From: Actinobacteria bacterium IMCC26256
GTDB lineage: Bacteria; Actinomycetota; Acidimicrobiia; IMCC26256
NCBI GenBank assembly: GCA_001023575.1
Contig: CP011489.1
Location: 1,048,501 to 1,112,500 of the forward strand
Reading direction: 5' to 3'
Length of the DNA: 64,000 nt
Shown here: one piece after another, positions 45,185 through 55,204 of the stretch
Numbering within the stretch: the first letter of the stretch is position 1
Layout: each line of letters opens with the position of its first letter
Position numbers and translations under genes: made by a program
The notes under the pieces: model-generated
What the model was told of the DNA's origin: nothing
Databases searched by the model: none
Seen by the model: the letters and a program-made list of their open reading frames with translations, nothing else

Positions 45185-46003
45185 ATGTCAGAGGCGGGCG
45201 GCGTCCACGCCGGGCTCGCCGCTCGGCATCCAGAGGTTAGGTACCTGCGTGACCTGCTGCGCGATCGCGCAACGCGTCTCGACGGTAACCAATGCGTGGC
45301 CGAGGGGCCTCGCGTAATCAGTGCAGCCCTCGATAGGGGCGCGATGATTGAGGCTGTCTACATAGCCGATGGCGCAACCCGGGCGTTCTCAAATCTCCTT
45401 GATCGACTCGCCGACGCTGGGGTTCGACTTGAGTTGCTGCGTGAGGGAGTGCTCGAGAAGATTGGGACCACTCGCTCTCCTCAGCCTTTACTAGGCCTGA
45501 TTGATCTCCCAGCCCCAGTAGCCGTATCTGATCTAGAGACCGATGGCTGCATACTGGTCCTCTGTGGTGTCTCGGATCCAGGAAACTTCGGGACACTGCT
45601 CAGAAGCGCTGAGGCTGCGGGTGCGCAAGGGGTAATCTCCTGCGGCGGCGGAGTTGATCCCTGGAACCCGAAGGTGGTTCGAGCATCTGCAGGCGCGATA
45701 TTTGGAGTTCCTTTGGTTGAGGATGGCGATCCCTTGGAGGTATTAGAGATGCTCTCGAGCCGAGGAGTGCGCGCCCTCGGCACCATAGCGAGAGGCGGAG
45801 AAGCGCCGGACGCATTGAACCTTGGGTCCGGTGTGGCACTTGTTCTCGGCAATGAAGCCCACGGGCTCCCCGAGGATGTCTCGGATCTGCTCGATGGCTC
45901 GGTGACTATTCCAATGGCTGGAGTCTCCGAGTCTCTAAACGTTGGGGTTGCCGGGAGCATTCTCCTATTCGAGTCGGCGCGACAACGGGCGGCGGCAGTA
46001 TGA
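45185..46003 (+). CDS. SpoU/TrmH-family RNA 2'-O-methyltransferase
   Basis: A 272-residue methyltransferase with an N-terminal substrate-binding domain (L30e-like, EGPRVISAALDRG) and a knotted SPOUT domain with the three motifs: GVSDPGNFGTLLRSAEAAG, LVLGNEAHGLPEDV and VTIPMAGVSESLNVGVAGSI. Most relatives next to pheS are annotated as 23S rRNA methyltransferases (RlmB-like). The exact target is not determined. It overlaps pheS by four bases. Confidence 0.92.
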   Translation: MSEAGGVHAGLAARHPEVRYLRDLLRDRATRLDGNQCVAEGPRVISAALDRGAMIEAVYIADGATRAFSNLLDRLADAGVRLELLREGVLEKIGTTRSPQPLLGLIDLPAPVAVSDLETDGCILVLCGVSDPGNFGTLLRSAEAAGAQGVISCGGGVDPWNPKVVRASAGAIFGVPLVEDGDPLEVLEMLSSRGVRALGTIARGGEAPDALNLGSGVALVLGNEAHGLPEDVSDLLDGSVTIPMAGVSESLNVGVAGSILLFESARQRAAAV

Positions 46004-47046
46004 ATCTTGCAGAGGCGATCTCGAGTCTTGAAGCGGCATCCGTTGCGGCGCGCGAATTGCTCGCCGCAGTTACGAACCTCGCAGCTGTTGAGGAGATTGA
46101 GCGCGACTTCTTAGGCAAGCGATCTGTGCTCGTGAGTGTCAATGAAGCCATCAAAGACTTTGCTCCAGAGGATCGCCCTGCGGCAGGTAAAGCGATCGGG
46201 GCATATCGCTCAGAGGTCGGAGCGCTTATTGAGGCCGCGCGTGATGGGATGTCGGCGGGTGAGGCTGCTGCTCGAATCGAACGCGAGCGCCTTGACCTGA
46301 CAATCGGAGGCCGACCCCAAGAGCGTGGTCACCTTCACTTAATTACTCAGGTGCAGCGAGAGTTAGAGGATGTCTTTGTAGGCCTCGGGTTTCAGATCGC
46401 CGAGGGCCCCGAGGTTGAGACTGATTGGTACAACTTCGAGGCGCTTAACTTCCCGCCCGGACACCCTGCACGCGCGATGCAGGACACTCTCTATGTAGAC
46501 CTCGGCGAGCAGGAGCAAGTGCTCCTCCGCACGCATACATCACCGGTGCAGGTGCGCGTGATGGAGAGCCGTAAGCCCCCGATCTACACGATCATGCCCG
46601 GGCGCGTCTACAGACGCGACACGCTTGATGCTCGTCACTCTCCCGTCTTTCATCAGATTGAGGGTCTAGTTGTAGATGAGGGGATAACCCTTGGTGACCT
46701 ATTCGGAACGATTGACGCCTTTACTCGCTCGTACTTCGGTTCATCTATAAAGGCACGCTTTCTCCCGTCATACTTTCCCTTCACTGAGCCCTCTGCAGAG
46801 TTCTCGGTCACCTGCATCTTCTGCGAAGGCTCGGGCTGCACGGTCTGCTCACGTACCGGCTGGATTGAACTAGGCGGGTGCGGCATGGTCGACCCAAACG
46901 TATTCAAGTCTGTTGGTTACGACCCTGAGACCGTCTCTGGCTTTGCGTTCGGGTTCGGTCTTGAGCGCATGGCACAGATTCGATTCGGCGTTGACCACGT
47001 TAAAGCATTCTTCGATGACGACATCCGCTTCCTGAAGCAGTTCTGA
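46000..47046 (+). CDS. pheS: Phenylalanyl-tRNA synthetase alpha subunit
   Basis: Catalytic subunit of the heterotetramer. The 348 residues have an N-terminal coiled coil (about 1-100) and the class II core: GPEVETDWYNFEALNFPP, LLRTHTSPVQVRVM, RVYRRDTLDARHSPVFHQIEG and GFGLERMAQIRFGV. An FCEGSGCTVCSRTG zinc-like cysteine segment before the final motif is typical of PheS. Confidence 0.97.
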   Translation: MNLAEAISSLEAASVAARELLAAVTNLAAVEEIERDFLGKRSVLVSVNEAIKDFAPEDRPAAGKAIGAYRSEVGALIEAARDGMSAGEAAARIERERLDLTIGGRPQERGHLHLITQVQRELEDVFVGLGFQIAEGPEVETDWYNFEALNFPPGHPARAMQDTLYVDLGEQEQVLLRTHTSPVQVRVMESRKPPIYTIMPGRVYRRDTLDARHSPVFHQIEGLVVDEGITLGDLFGTIDAFTRSYFGSSIKARFLPSYFPFTEPSAEFSVTCIFCEGSGCTVCSRTGWIELGGCGMVDPNVFKSVGYDPETVSGFAFGFGLERMAQIRFGVDHVKAFFDDDIRFLKQF

Positions 47047-47053
47047 GGTAGAC

Positions 47054-49441
47054 GTGCGCGCTCCGTTGTCTTGGCTCAAAGAGTTCACTCCACTCCCCGA
47101 TGATGTCGGTGCAATTACCGATGCTCTAAATCAACTAGGTCTCGAGGTAGAGGCTGTAGAGGAGCCGGGGCGCGAGATTAAAGGCGTTGTGATTGCGCGA
47201 GTGCTTGGTCTGCACCCCCACCCTGACGCAGACAAACTGAGGCTTGTAGATATTGAGTTTGGTGTTGGCGAGACCCAGGTCGTCTGCGGTGCGCCGAATG
47301 TGGTTGTTGGAATGGTCGTCGCGTATGCCGGATCTGGAGCAACTCTCCCAGGAGGCTTCACACTTGAGCCGCGCAAGATTCGCGGGGTTCTCTCCGATGG
47401 CATGCTCTGCTCTTCGCGTGAGTTAGGTCTTGGCGAGGATCACGACGGAATTCTCGATCTGAGCCAAGAGTTTGAATCAGGTACGGATATCTGCGAGGCG
47501 ATGGGCCTAGATGATGTCGTATTCGATGTCTCTATTACTCCTAACAGGCCTGATGCGATGAGCATTATCGGGATAGCTAGAGACTTAGCTGCCCACTTCG
47601 AACTCGAGTTCACCCTCCCGGCCCCCGTAACCGGCGCTGCCGGCGCAGGTGGTCAGGGTGTGACGGTCGAGGTTCTCGATGCGCAGCGGTGCCCGCGTTT
47701 TACGGCTCGTAGGCTCAGCGTTACTCTCGGCGCTTCGCCAGACTGGATGCAGCGCCGCCTCTCTTTGGCCGGCATGCGACCCATCTCAAATGTTGTTGAC
47801 ATAACAAACTACGTGCTACTCGAGCGCGGCCAGCCTCTGCATGCTTTCGACGCGAGTCGTCTTGCGAGTTCAACGCTAAGAGTGCGGTTGGCCGCTGATG
47901 GAGAGACTGTCACGACTCTCGATGGGGTATCGCGTGCCTTAACTTCCGCAGATCTATTGGTCTGCAGCGGAGACGATTCGCCTCAATCCATAGCTGGGAT
48001 CATGGGGTGTGCCGCTGCAGAGGTAGGGGAGGGCACCACAGAGATCATCCTTGAGGCCGCATACTTCGATCCAATGGGTATCTCAAAATCTTCGAAGAGG
48101 CTCGGTCTGCGCAGCGAATCAAGCGCTCGCTTCGAACGCGGCATTGACCCCAACGCAGTGATCGCCGGCTCGGATCGTGCTGTCGAATTATTAGAGGCGT
48201 TCGCTAACGCTCGCGTCCACTCAGAGACGACTGATCAATATTTAGAGCCGATTACATCGCCTGAAATTTTGCTTCGTTCAGCGCGTGTAAATGCGGTTCT
48301 TGGAACAGCGCTCAGCCTGGATCAGATCTCTGCGCTGCTAGTGCCGCTTGGAATTGCTTGCATATCTCAGGGCAGCGAGAACACAATGGCCACGGTCCCT
48401 ACATTTAGGCCCGATATCACTCGCGAGATAGACCTCATTGAAGAGACCGCGCGCAGGCTTGGGCTAGATGCGATTCCTCGAACACTCCCTAGCAATCCAG
48501 ATCATGTTGGCGGTTTTAGTCGTCCACAGCAGGAGAGGCGTTTGGTTGCCGATGCGCTTGTTGGTGCCGGCCTCTCGGAGGCTTACACGCTCTCTCTCTT
48601 ATCTGAGAAGGCTCTTGAGTCGTTTGGTTATGACGCCTCAACTTCAGTGAGTCTTACGAATCCGTTGCGGGCTGAGGAGTCTTTACTGCGCCCGGCAATT
48701 CTGCCTGGGCTACTAGGAGCTGTTGCTTTTAACGCGGCGCAGGGGAATCCCGATGTAGCACTCTTTGAGACTGGGCATATTTTCCGCAGGCCAGTAGGCG
48801 ATGCGATACAACCCGATGAGCGCGATCATGTTGCAGGTGTATTCGCTGGTACTCGCAGCGGTCGCCCTCACGATGTTGATCGACCCGTTGATGTCTACGA
48901 TGCAATTACAGCGATGAATGCTCTCACCGATGCACTGAGGCTGAGCGATGTGCGCCTTGTTGCCGGAGAGGTTGATGGCCTCCACGCAGGTAGAACTGCG
49001 ATCGTGTTTGTAGACGGTTCGCCGGTTGGTCACGTTGGGGAGGTCGATGAGCCAACTCTTGGGGTTCACTCTCTCTCGTCTCCGGTGGTTGCATTTGAGC
49101 TCGATCTAGGAGCGCTCCTGCGGGCTGCCCGACTAGAGCGTCGATACTCGGCGCCATCACGATTCCCAGCAAGCGGTGTCGACCTTGCCTTTGTTGTAGC
49201 GGATGGCATCGCAGGGGCTGATGTACTTGCGACCCTCAAGGCTGCCGGGGCTGATCTCCTTGAGGAGATCCGGGTCTTCGACGTGTTTCGCTCAGAGGCT
49301 CTCGGTGTTGGAGTGCGGAGCATTGCCTTCTCCCTCAGGTTCCGGAGTAGCGAGAAAACCCTTACGGATACTGAGGTTGGCGAGGCTAGGGCACGGTGCA
49401 TAGAGGCAGTACTCGCTGCGCATGGGGCGGAACTCCGCTAA
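47054..49441 (+). CDS. pheT: Phenylalanyl-tRNA synthetase beta subunit
   Basis: A 795-residue subunit with the EMAP/tRNA-binding domain (PHPDADKLRLVDIEFG, about 40-150), B3/B4 editing domain, B5 domain, a catalytic-like core and the C-terminal ferredoxin-fold anticodon domain (YSAPSRFPASGVDLAFVV). The GTG start has GAGGTAG upstream. It follows pheS after seven bases. Confidence 0.97.
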   Translation: MRAPLSWLKEFTPLPDDVGAITDALNQLGLEVEAVEEPGREIKGVVIARVLGLHPHPDADKLRLVDIEFGVGETQVVCGAPNVVVGMVVAYAGSGATLPGGFTLEPRKIRGVLSDGMLCSSRELGLGEDHDGILDLSQEFESGTDICEAMGLDDVVFDVSITPNRPDAMSIIGIARDLAAHFELEFTLPAPVTGAAGAGGQGVTVEVLDAQRCPRFTARRLSVTLGASPDWMQRRLSLAGMRPISNVVDITNYVLLERGQPLHAFDASRLASSTLRVRLAADGETVTTLDGVSRALTSADLLVCSGDDSPQSIAGIMGCAAAEVGEGTTEIILEAAYFDPMGISKSSKRLGLRSESSARFERGIDPNAVIAGSDRAVELLEAFANARVHSETTDQYLEPITSPEILLRSARVNAVLGTALSLDQISALLVPLGIACISQGSENTMATVPTFRPDITREIDLIEETARRLGLDAIPRTLPSNPDHVGGFSRPQQERRLVADALVGAGLSEAYTLSLLSEKALESFGYDASTSVSLTNPLRAEESLLRPAILPGLLGAVAFNAAQGNPDVALFETGHIFRRPVGDAIQPDERDHVAGVFAGTRSGRPHDVDRPVDVYDAITAMNALTDALRLSDVRLVAGEVDGLHAGRTAIVFVDGSPVGHVGEVDEPTLGVHSLSSPVVAFELDLGALLRAARLERRYSAPSRFPASGVDLAFVVADGIAGADVLATLKAAGADLLEEIRVFDVFRSEALGVGVRSIAFSLRFRSSEKTLTDTEVGEARARCIEAVLAAHGAELR

Positions 49442-49468
49442 ATCCACGCAAGAGTATGCACTGGCCTG

Positions 49469-49474
49469 TATAGT
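49469..49474 (+). promoter_or_regulatory. -10 element of a probable leaderless arg promoter
   Basis: TATAGT ends six bases before the argC ATG at 49481, and no ribosome-binding site lies in between. This spacing places the transcription start on or next to the start codon, the pattern of leaderless actinobacterial messages. No good -35 is visible. An ArgR site could overlap here but I could not identify one. Confidence 0.5.
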
Positions 49475-49480
49475 ACGCGC

Positions 49481-50518
49481 ATGGCATATCGAATAGGGGT
49501 TATCGGCGGCTCGGGCTATACCGGCGTTGAGTTGCTCCGAATCCTTCACGCTCACCCGGAGGCAGAGGTCTCCATAGCCACCGCGGACTCCAATGCTGGA
49601 GCAAAGGTCGGCGAGCTCTATCCATCGCTTCAGGCCGCTTATCCGCACCTTGCCTTTACCTCAATTGAGAATGCCGAATTAGAGGGTCTCGATCTCGTAT
49701 TCGTGGCACTCCCGCATGGGGCTTCGCAGTCAATTATGACCAGCCTCCTCGCAACTGTTCCCCACGTTGTCGACCTTGGAGCAGATTTTCGTCTCCCTCC
49801 GGCGCTCTATAAAGAGTGGTACGGCGAGGAGCACACCGCCCCCGAGCTCCAGGGCGGCTTTGCCTTTGGATTGCCAGAGGTATTCCGGTCGAGCATCAAG
49901 GGGAGCGCACATGTTGCCTCACCTGGTTGTTACCCCACAGTCTCCTCTTTAACGCTCGCACCGCTGCTCGCTAATGGATTAGTAGCGCCTGAGGGGATTT
50001 TGGTTGATGCAATGTCGGGAGTATCAGGCGCCGGTCGCTCTGCAAAGGTCACGTCGTTATTCAGCGAGGTTGATGGAACCATTGCTGCATATGGCTTGTT
50101 GAGTCATCGCCATACCGCAGAGATTGAGTTGGTTCTCTCTCATGTTGCCGGAGCTCCAGTCTCGGTCCTGTTCACCCCTCACCTAGTGCCTATGGTGCGA
50201 GGGATACATGCAACTGCGCATGCTCGACCAATTCAGTCCGGGCTATCAACAGAGGCTCTACTTGCGTTGTATCGCGAGTATTACGCCGATGAGCCCTTTG
50301 TTGTTGTTACTGATGCACCGCCAACAACCAAGGCCTGCTTGGGCGCGAATACCCTCCATATAACTGTTCGCTACGACGAGCGCACTGACTCTGTTCTAGC
50401 GCTTGGCGTGATTGACAACCTCGTAAAGGGTGCCTCAGGGCAGGCAATCCAGAATGCGAACATTCTCTTGGGTATCCCCGAGGCGACTGGCCTCCCGATC
50501 ACAGGATTGATGCCATGA
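49481..50518 (+). CDS. argC: N-acetyl-gamma-glutamyl-phosphate reductase
   Basis: Third step of ornithine synthesis. The 345 residues start with the NADP loop IGVIGGSGYTGVELLRIL and contain the catalytic Cys in HVASPGCYPTVSSLTL and HRHTAEIELVLS. It begins the arg operon and overlaps argJ by four bases. The mRNA is probably leaderless. Confidence 0.96.
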   Translation: MAYRIGVIGGSGYTGVELLRILHAHPEAEVSIATADSNAGAKVGELYPSLQAAYPHLAFTSIENAELEGLDLVFVALPHGASQSIMTSLLATVPHVVDLGADFRLPPALYKEWYGEEHTAPELQGGFAFGLPEVFRSSIKGSAHVASPGCYPTVSSLTLAPLLANGLVAPEGILVDAMSGVSGAGRSAKVTSLFSEVDGTIAAYGLLSHRHTAEIELVLSHVAGAPVSVLFTPHLVPMVRGIHATAHARPIQSGLSTEALLALYREYYADEPFVVVTDAPPTTKACLGANTLHITVRYDERTDSVLALGVIDNLVKGASGQAIQNANILLGIPEATGLPITGLMP

Positions 50519-51696
50519 GTATTACTGCAGCCAAGGGATTTGAGGCAGGCGGAGGCGCAATCGGTATTAAGCCGAGCGGCAACCCAGATGTAGCGATACT
50601 TGTAACGAGTAGCCGTGAGGCTGTGCCTGCAGCTGGAGTATTCACGACCAACCTCGCAACGGCCGCTCCCGTGTTGGTGAGCAAGAGCCACCTTGCGGAC
50701 GGCAAGGCTGCGGGGGTTGTTCTCTCATCGGGGAATGCAAATGCCGCTACAGGCGCAGCAGGTCGCGCAGATGCGCAGCGTATGTGTCAACTCGCAGGTG
50801 ATGCACTTGGTGTTGAGGCGAGCGATTTTCTTGTCTGCTCGACAGGCTTAATCGGTTACTCAATGCCGATGGCGGTCATTGAGAAGGGGATACCACTAGT
50901 GGCAGGGAACCTAAATGGTGCAACTGCCGCAGCGGATGCGCTACTCACTACAGACACCGTGCGCAAAGAGGCAGTAGCGGCGGTAGGGGATAGCGGGGCT
51001 GTTGTTGGAGGAATGGCAAAAGGTGCAGCGATGCTTGCGCCGGCTATGGCCACCATGCTCGCCGTTCTGACAACAGATGCCAACGCTACCCACGCTGTAC
51101 TTCAACGTGCGCTTACCGATGCAGTAGCTAAAACCTTCAATCAACTCTGCGTCGATGCGTGCACGAGTACCAACGACACGGTTTTGATACTTGCTAGTGG
51201 AGCAGCAGACGGCCCTGAGATCACGGCTACGGAGGGGAGTGACTACTACGCCCTTCTTGATGCCGTAACCGTTGTCTGCGGTTCATTGGCCCGCCAAATG
51301 GCTAATGATGCAGAGGGGGCTACAAAGGTTGCGACTATCCGTGTAAAGGGTGCGCGGACCGATCGAGAGGCCTCCCTGGCTGCACGCTCTGTTGCCTCGA
51401 GTCAGCTAGTTCAGTGCTCCCTCAACGGTGAAGATCCATACTGGGGTCGCATCCTCTCGGAGCTCGGCGCTAGTGGGGCGTTCATTGATCAGGAGAGCGT
51501 CACGATCTCTTATGGCGAGCATGTTCTCTGCGCTGAGGGTATTGCCGCTCCGCACGACGCTGAGGCCGTAGCAACCTTGATGAAGGCGCGCGAAATAGTG
51601 ATCACCTGTGATTTGGCATTGGGTTATGGAGAGGCAGAGATGATCTGTACCGACCTCTCATATGCCTACATCGACGAGAACAGAGGAACATCATGA
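50515..51696 (+). CDS. argJ: Glutamate N-acetyltransferase / amino-acid acetyltransferase ArgJ
   Basis: Recycles the acetyl group from acetylornithine to glutamate. The 393-residue precursor should cleave itself at Thr in NDAEGATKVATI into two chains. No separate argA or argE is in the operon, in keeping with the cyclic pathway. It overlaps argB by four bases. Confidence 0.96.
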   Translation: MSITAAKGFEAGGGAIGIKPSGNPDVAILVTSSREAVPAAGVFTTNLATAAPVLVSKSHLADGKAAGVVLSSGNANAATGAAGRADAQRMCQLAGDALGVEASDFLVCSTGLIGYSMPMAVIEKGIPLVAGNLNGATAAADALLTTDTVRKEAVAAVGDSGAVVGGMAKGAAMLAPAMATMLAVLTTDANATHAVLQRALTDAVAKTFNQLCVDACTSTNDTVLILASGAADGPEITATEGSDYYALLDAVTVVCGSLARQMANDAEGATKVATIRVKGARTDREASLAARSVASSQLVQCSLNGEDPYWGRILSELGASGAFIDQESVTISYGEHVLCAEGIAAPHDAEAVATLMKAREIVITCDLALGYGEAEMICTDLSYAYIDENRGTS

Positions 51697-52565
51697 CGGT
51701 CGATCGGATTGCCACTGCAGGGGAGAAGGCCGCAATTCTCGCGGATGCTCTTCCATATATTCGAGAGTTTTCGGGGCGTACGGTCGTGGTGAAGTACGGC
51801 GGTAATGCAATGGAGAGCCCCGAGCTAGCCGATTTATTTGCGCGTGACATTGTGCTGATGAGGCTTGTCGGGATTAATCCGGTGGTTGTTCATGGCGGAG
51901 GCCCCCAGATCACAGATTTAATGCGCAGGCTGGGTAAAGAGCCTGAGTTTGTTGACGGCAGGCGCGTAACCGACGCTGAGACGATCGACATTGTTCGCAT
52001 GGCGCTAGTTGGAAAGGTAAATCGCGAGGTAGTTGCCTCGATAAACAGGCACGGCTCCTACGCGGTTGGGCTATCAGGCGAAGACGCAGGGCTGATCACT
52101 GTTACCCAACGCGACCCAGCCCTTGGTTTTGTCGGCGATGTAGAGCACATTGAGGCCGGAATTATTGAGCGTTTGATCCGTGAAGAGTTGATCCCTGTTA
52201 TTGCAACAGTTGGGGTCGACTTAGAGGGGCAGGCCTACAACATCAACGCCGACACAGTTGCTGGTGCAATTGCAGAGGCTCTCGGGGCAGAGAAACTTGT
52301 TTATTTGACGGATGTCGCAGGCGTCTACGCGCAGTGGCCCGACGAGGCTTCGTTGATCTCTCGCCTTGATCTTGCCGGCCTCGAGGCGCTGCTCTCCGAT
52401 GGCAAGGCAGGTGAAGGGATGATCCCAAAACTTGAGTCATGCGCGCATGCGTTACGAAACGGAGTCAAGCGCGCTCACATCCTTGATGGTCGGCTCCCGC
52501 ACGCTCTGCTGCTCGAGTTCTTTACGAGCGAGGGTATCGGCACGATGGTCGAGGTTGGATCATGA
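51693..52565 (+). CDS. argB: Acetylglutamate kinase
   Basis: Second step and usual arginine feedback point. The 290 residues show VVKYGGNAMESPELADLFA, VVHGGGPQITDLMRRLG, YNINADTVAGAIAEAL and GMIPKLESCAHAL. The N-terminal helix before the first motif (AGEKAAILADALPYIREF) is typical of arginine-sensitive hexameric enzymes. It overlaps argD by four bases. Confidence 0.97.
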   Translation: MTVDRIATAGEKAAILADALPYIREFSGRTVVVKYGGNAMESPELADLFARDIVLMRLVGINPVVVHGGGPQITDLMRRLGKEPEFVDGRRVTDAETIDIVRMALVGKVNREVVASINRHGSYAVGLSGEDAGLITVTQRDPALGFVGDVEHIEAGIIERLIREELIPVIATVGVDLEGQAYNINADTVAGAIAEALGAEKLVYLTDVAGVYAQWPDEASLISRLDLAGLEALLSDGKAGEGMIPKLESCAHALRNGVKRAHILDGRLPHALLLEFFTSEGIGTMVEVGS

Positions 52566-53785
52566 ATTACCTCACACAGAATGAGTTGTCACAACTCGAT
52601 GCTGAGCACGTCTTCTCCACCTATGCCCGCCAGCCGGTCGCGTTCGTGCGAGGAGAGGGGACGCGCCTCTGGGATAGTGAAGGCCGGGTCTATCTCGATT
52701 TTCTCTGTGGTCTAGCGGTCACATCACTAGGTCATTCACACCCTGTGGTTGCAGCTGCGATAGCGGATCAGGCGCGCACACTTGCGCATGTATCAAATCT
52801 TTTCTATAACGATATTCAACCAAGGCTTGCTGAGAGGTTGGATCTACTACTGACATCGGCAACTGGCACATCTGGAAAGTTGTTCTTCACGAACTCTGGC
52901 GCTGAAGCAAATGAATGCGCCATCAAGCTTGCGCGTCGCTATGGACAACTAAACGGTGGTCCGGAGCGTTTTCATGTCTTGAGTGCGTTTAACTCTTTCC
53001 ACGGGCGCACCCTTGCCTCTCTCGCTGCTACTGGTCAGCCTGAGAAGCAGGAGACCTTCCAGCCAATGCCAGCGACATTTAGGCATGTGGAGTTTGGGGA
53101 TATCTCGGGCCTAGCGAATGCGATGGATGAGCGGGTCTGCGCGGTAATGATCGAGTCGATTCAGGCAGAGGGTGGCGTTGTTCCAGCACCATCGGGTTAC
53201 TTGGAGGCCATTCGTTCTCTCTGTGACGAGCGAGAGGTGCTCCTCATATGTGATGAGGTACAGACAGGCCTTGGGCGCACAGGAAAGTGGTTCGGATTCG
53301 AGCACTCGAACGATACTCGCCCCGATATCGTCACGATGGCCAAGGCTTTAGGCAACGGAATGCCCATCGGCGCTTGTTGGGCGCGCAACGAGGTTGCCTC
53401 CGCTTTTCGTCCAGGTGATCACGGCACAACATTTGGTGGTCAGCCTCTAGCGGCGCGAGCAGCACTCGCAGTCCTTGACGTGATGGAGGCCGAGGATGTC
53501 CCCAAGCGAGCCGAGGAGAAGGGCAAGCGGCTATCAGCGTTACTTGCTGCGCTCCCAGGAGTAACGGAGGTCCGGGGAATGGGGCTGCTGCTTGCTTGCG
53601 AACTCGATCATGGCATCAGCGCTAAAGAGGCTGCAGTTGCCTGTCTCTCAAGTGGACTAGTGGTTAATGCTGTCACCGCTACAGCGCTTCGCTTGGCACC
53701 ACCGCTCCTAGTTAGCGACACAGAGATTGACGAGGCCGTAGCGATTCTTGGCTCGGTATTGAGTGAGATGGGAGGTAAGGCATGA
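52562..53785 (+). CDS. argD: Acetylornithine aminotransferase
   Basis: A PLP class III aminotransferase of 407 residues. It contains FTNSGAEANECAIKLAR, LLICDEVQTGLGRTG and the PLP lysine in TMAKALGNGMPIGACWA. It may also act on succinyl-diaminopimelate in lysine synthesis, as known for the family. It overlaps argF by four bases. Confidence 0.96.
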   Translation: MNYLTQNELSQLDAEHVFSTYARQPVAFVRGEGTRLWDSEGRVYLDFLCGLAVTSLGHSHPVVAAAIADQARTLAHVSNLFYNDIQPRLAERLDLLLTSATGTSGKLFFTNSGAEANECAIKLARRYGQLNGGPERFHVLSAFNSFHGRTLASLAATGQPEKQETFQPMPATFRHVEFGDISGLANAMDERVCAVMIESIQAEGGVVPAPSGYLEAIRSLCDEREVLLICDEVQTGLGRTGKWFGFEHSNDTRPDIVTMAKALGNGMPIGACWARNEVASAFRPGDHGTTFGGQPLAARAALAVLDVMEAEDVPKRAEEKGKRLSALLAALPGVTEVRGMGLLLACELDHGISAKEAAVACLSSGLVVNAVTATALRLAPPLLVSDTEIDEAVAILGSVLSEMGGKA

Positions 53786-54699
53786 CCCTAAATGTTTTAG
53801 AACTAGATGACCTGACCGCTATACAGGTAGCGAGCGTTCTTGATAACGCTGCACAGTGGAAGCGCGACCCTGCAGGGATTCCACAGGCTCTAAAAGGAAA
53901 GGGTGTGGCGCTTGTATTTGAGAAACCCTCAGCCCGAACGCGCCTCTCATCGGAGATGGCTGTAGCTACCCTCGCGGGGCACCCGATCTATATTCGGCCC
54001 GAGGAGTTAGGCATTGGAACTCGAGAGACCGCAGAGGATGTAGCGCGCACCCTCGGTTCGTACTGCGCAATTATTGCAGCGCGTGTATTTGACCACGCAG
54101 TGCTTGAGCAGATGAGCGCAGTCTCGAATGTCCCTGTTATTAACTTGCTCTCAGATCGCTCTCATCCTTGCCAAGGGCTCGCTGACGTGCTCACTATTCG
54201 AGAACTATTTGGAACCGTGGAGGGGAGACGCCTCGCATACATTGGCGACGGCAACAATGTCACGGCTTCCCTTGCATTCGCTGCTGCGCTTACTGGGCTA
54301 GAACTAATCGTCTCGTCACCCCCTGGCTACGAGTTGGATCCTGAGGTCGTAGAGAGCGCCCGCAATCTTGGCGGCTCTATCACCTTGATCCAGGACCCAA
54401 TCGAGGCCGCACAGGGTGTCGACGCTGTCTATACCGATGTTTGGGCTTCAATGGGTGAGGAGGCTGAGGCAGAGGAGCGCCGTGTCGCATTCGCCGGTTG
54501 GCAGGTTGATGATCGAGTGATGTCGGCTGCCTCGAAAGATGCTTGGTTTATGCACTGCCTACCTGCCCATCGCGGCGAAGAGGTGACCGCCTCCGTTATT
54601 GACGGAGATCGCTCGGCAGTATGGTCCCAGGCTGCAAACCGCATGCATACCGCGAGGGCGCTATTTGCTCTGGTGGTTGCCGGAGCTGGAGCTGATTGA
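53782..54699 (+). CDS. argF: Ornithine carbamoyltransferase
   Basis: Ornithine plus carbamoyl phosphate to citrulline. The 305 residues have the carbamoyl-phosphate loop EKPSARTRLSSEMAV (Ala in place of the second residue of the usual STRT), SDRSHPCQGLADVLT, and the ornithine loop MHCLPAHRGEEV. Carbamoyl phosphate would come from carAB in the pyr operon. It overlaps argR by four bases. Confidence 0.95.
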   Translation: MTLNVLELDDLTAIQVASVLDNAAQWKRDPAGIPQALKGKGVALVFEKPSARTRLSSEMAVATLAGHPIYIRPEELGIGTRETAEDVARTLGSYCAIIAARVFDHAVLEQMSAVSNVPVINLLSDRSHPCQGLADVLTIRELFGTVEGRRLAYIGDGNNVTASLAFAAALTGLELIVSSPPGYELDPEVVESARNLGGSITLIQDPIEAAQGVDAVYTDVWASMGEEAEAEERRVAFAGWQVDDRVMSAASKDAWFMHCLPAHRGEEVTASVIDGDRSAVWSQAANRMHTARALFALVVAGAGAD

Positions 54700-55166
54700 T
54701 GTCGACACTAAGTAAACCTCAACGCCAGCACCGGATCGCCAAGCTCCTCGAGGAGCAAGGTGTTGGAAGCCAGTTGCAGTTAGTGGAGCTGCTGGCATCT
54801 GAAGGGATCATCGCGACTCAGGCAACGGTAAGTCGTGACCTAGAGGATCTCGGCGCGGTAAAAGTGCGCACTAAGGGCGGCTTGGTCTATGCGGTCCCTG
54901 AGCTTGCTCAGGAACGTGTGGCTCCGGACGACCACCTGCGAAGAGTGATGGGAGAGTTTGTCGTAGAGATTGCAAGCAGCGGCAATATTGTGGTGCTGCG
55001 TACCCCGCCCGGATCGGCGCATGTTGTGGGCTCCGCTCTCGATCGCTCTGGGCTAGAAGATGTAATCGGAAATGTAAGTGGCGACGATACCGTTATGGTT
55101 ATCTGCGCTGAATCAGCGCCAAGTTCTTTGATAGCGGCGAAGCTCTCTGAGCTAGCCGGGCTGTAA
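54696..55166 (+). CDS. argR: Arginine repressor
   Basis: An arginine-sensing hexameric repressor of 156 residues. The N-terminal winged helix (QRQHRIAKLLEEQGVGSQLQ, then ATQATVSRDLEDLGAVKV with the SR recognition residues) is joined to the C-terminal oligomerisation domain with the arginine-binding GDDTVMVIC. It lies between argF and argG, as in other Actinobacteria, and likely controls this operon. Confidence 0.96.
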   Translation: MMSTLSKPQRQHRIAKLLEEQGVGSQLQLVELLASEGIIATQATVSRDLEDLGAVKVRTKGGLVYAVPELAQERVAPDDHLRRVMGEFVVEIASSGNIVVLRTPPGSAHVVGSALDRSGLEDVIGNVSGDDTVMVICAESAPSSLIAAKLSELAGL

Positions 55167-55204
55167 ATACTCGAGAAGTTTCACTAAAAAACAGGAGATA
55201 GATC

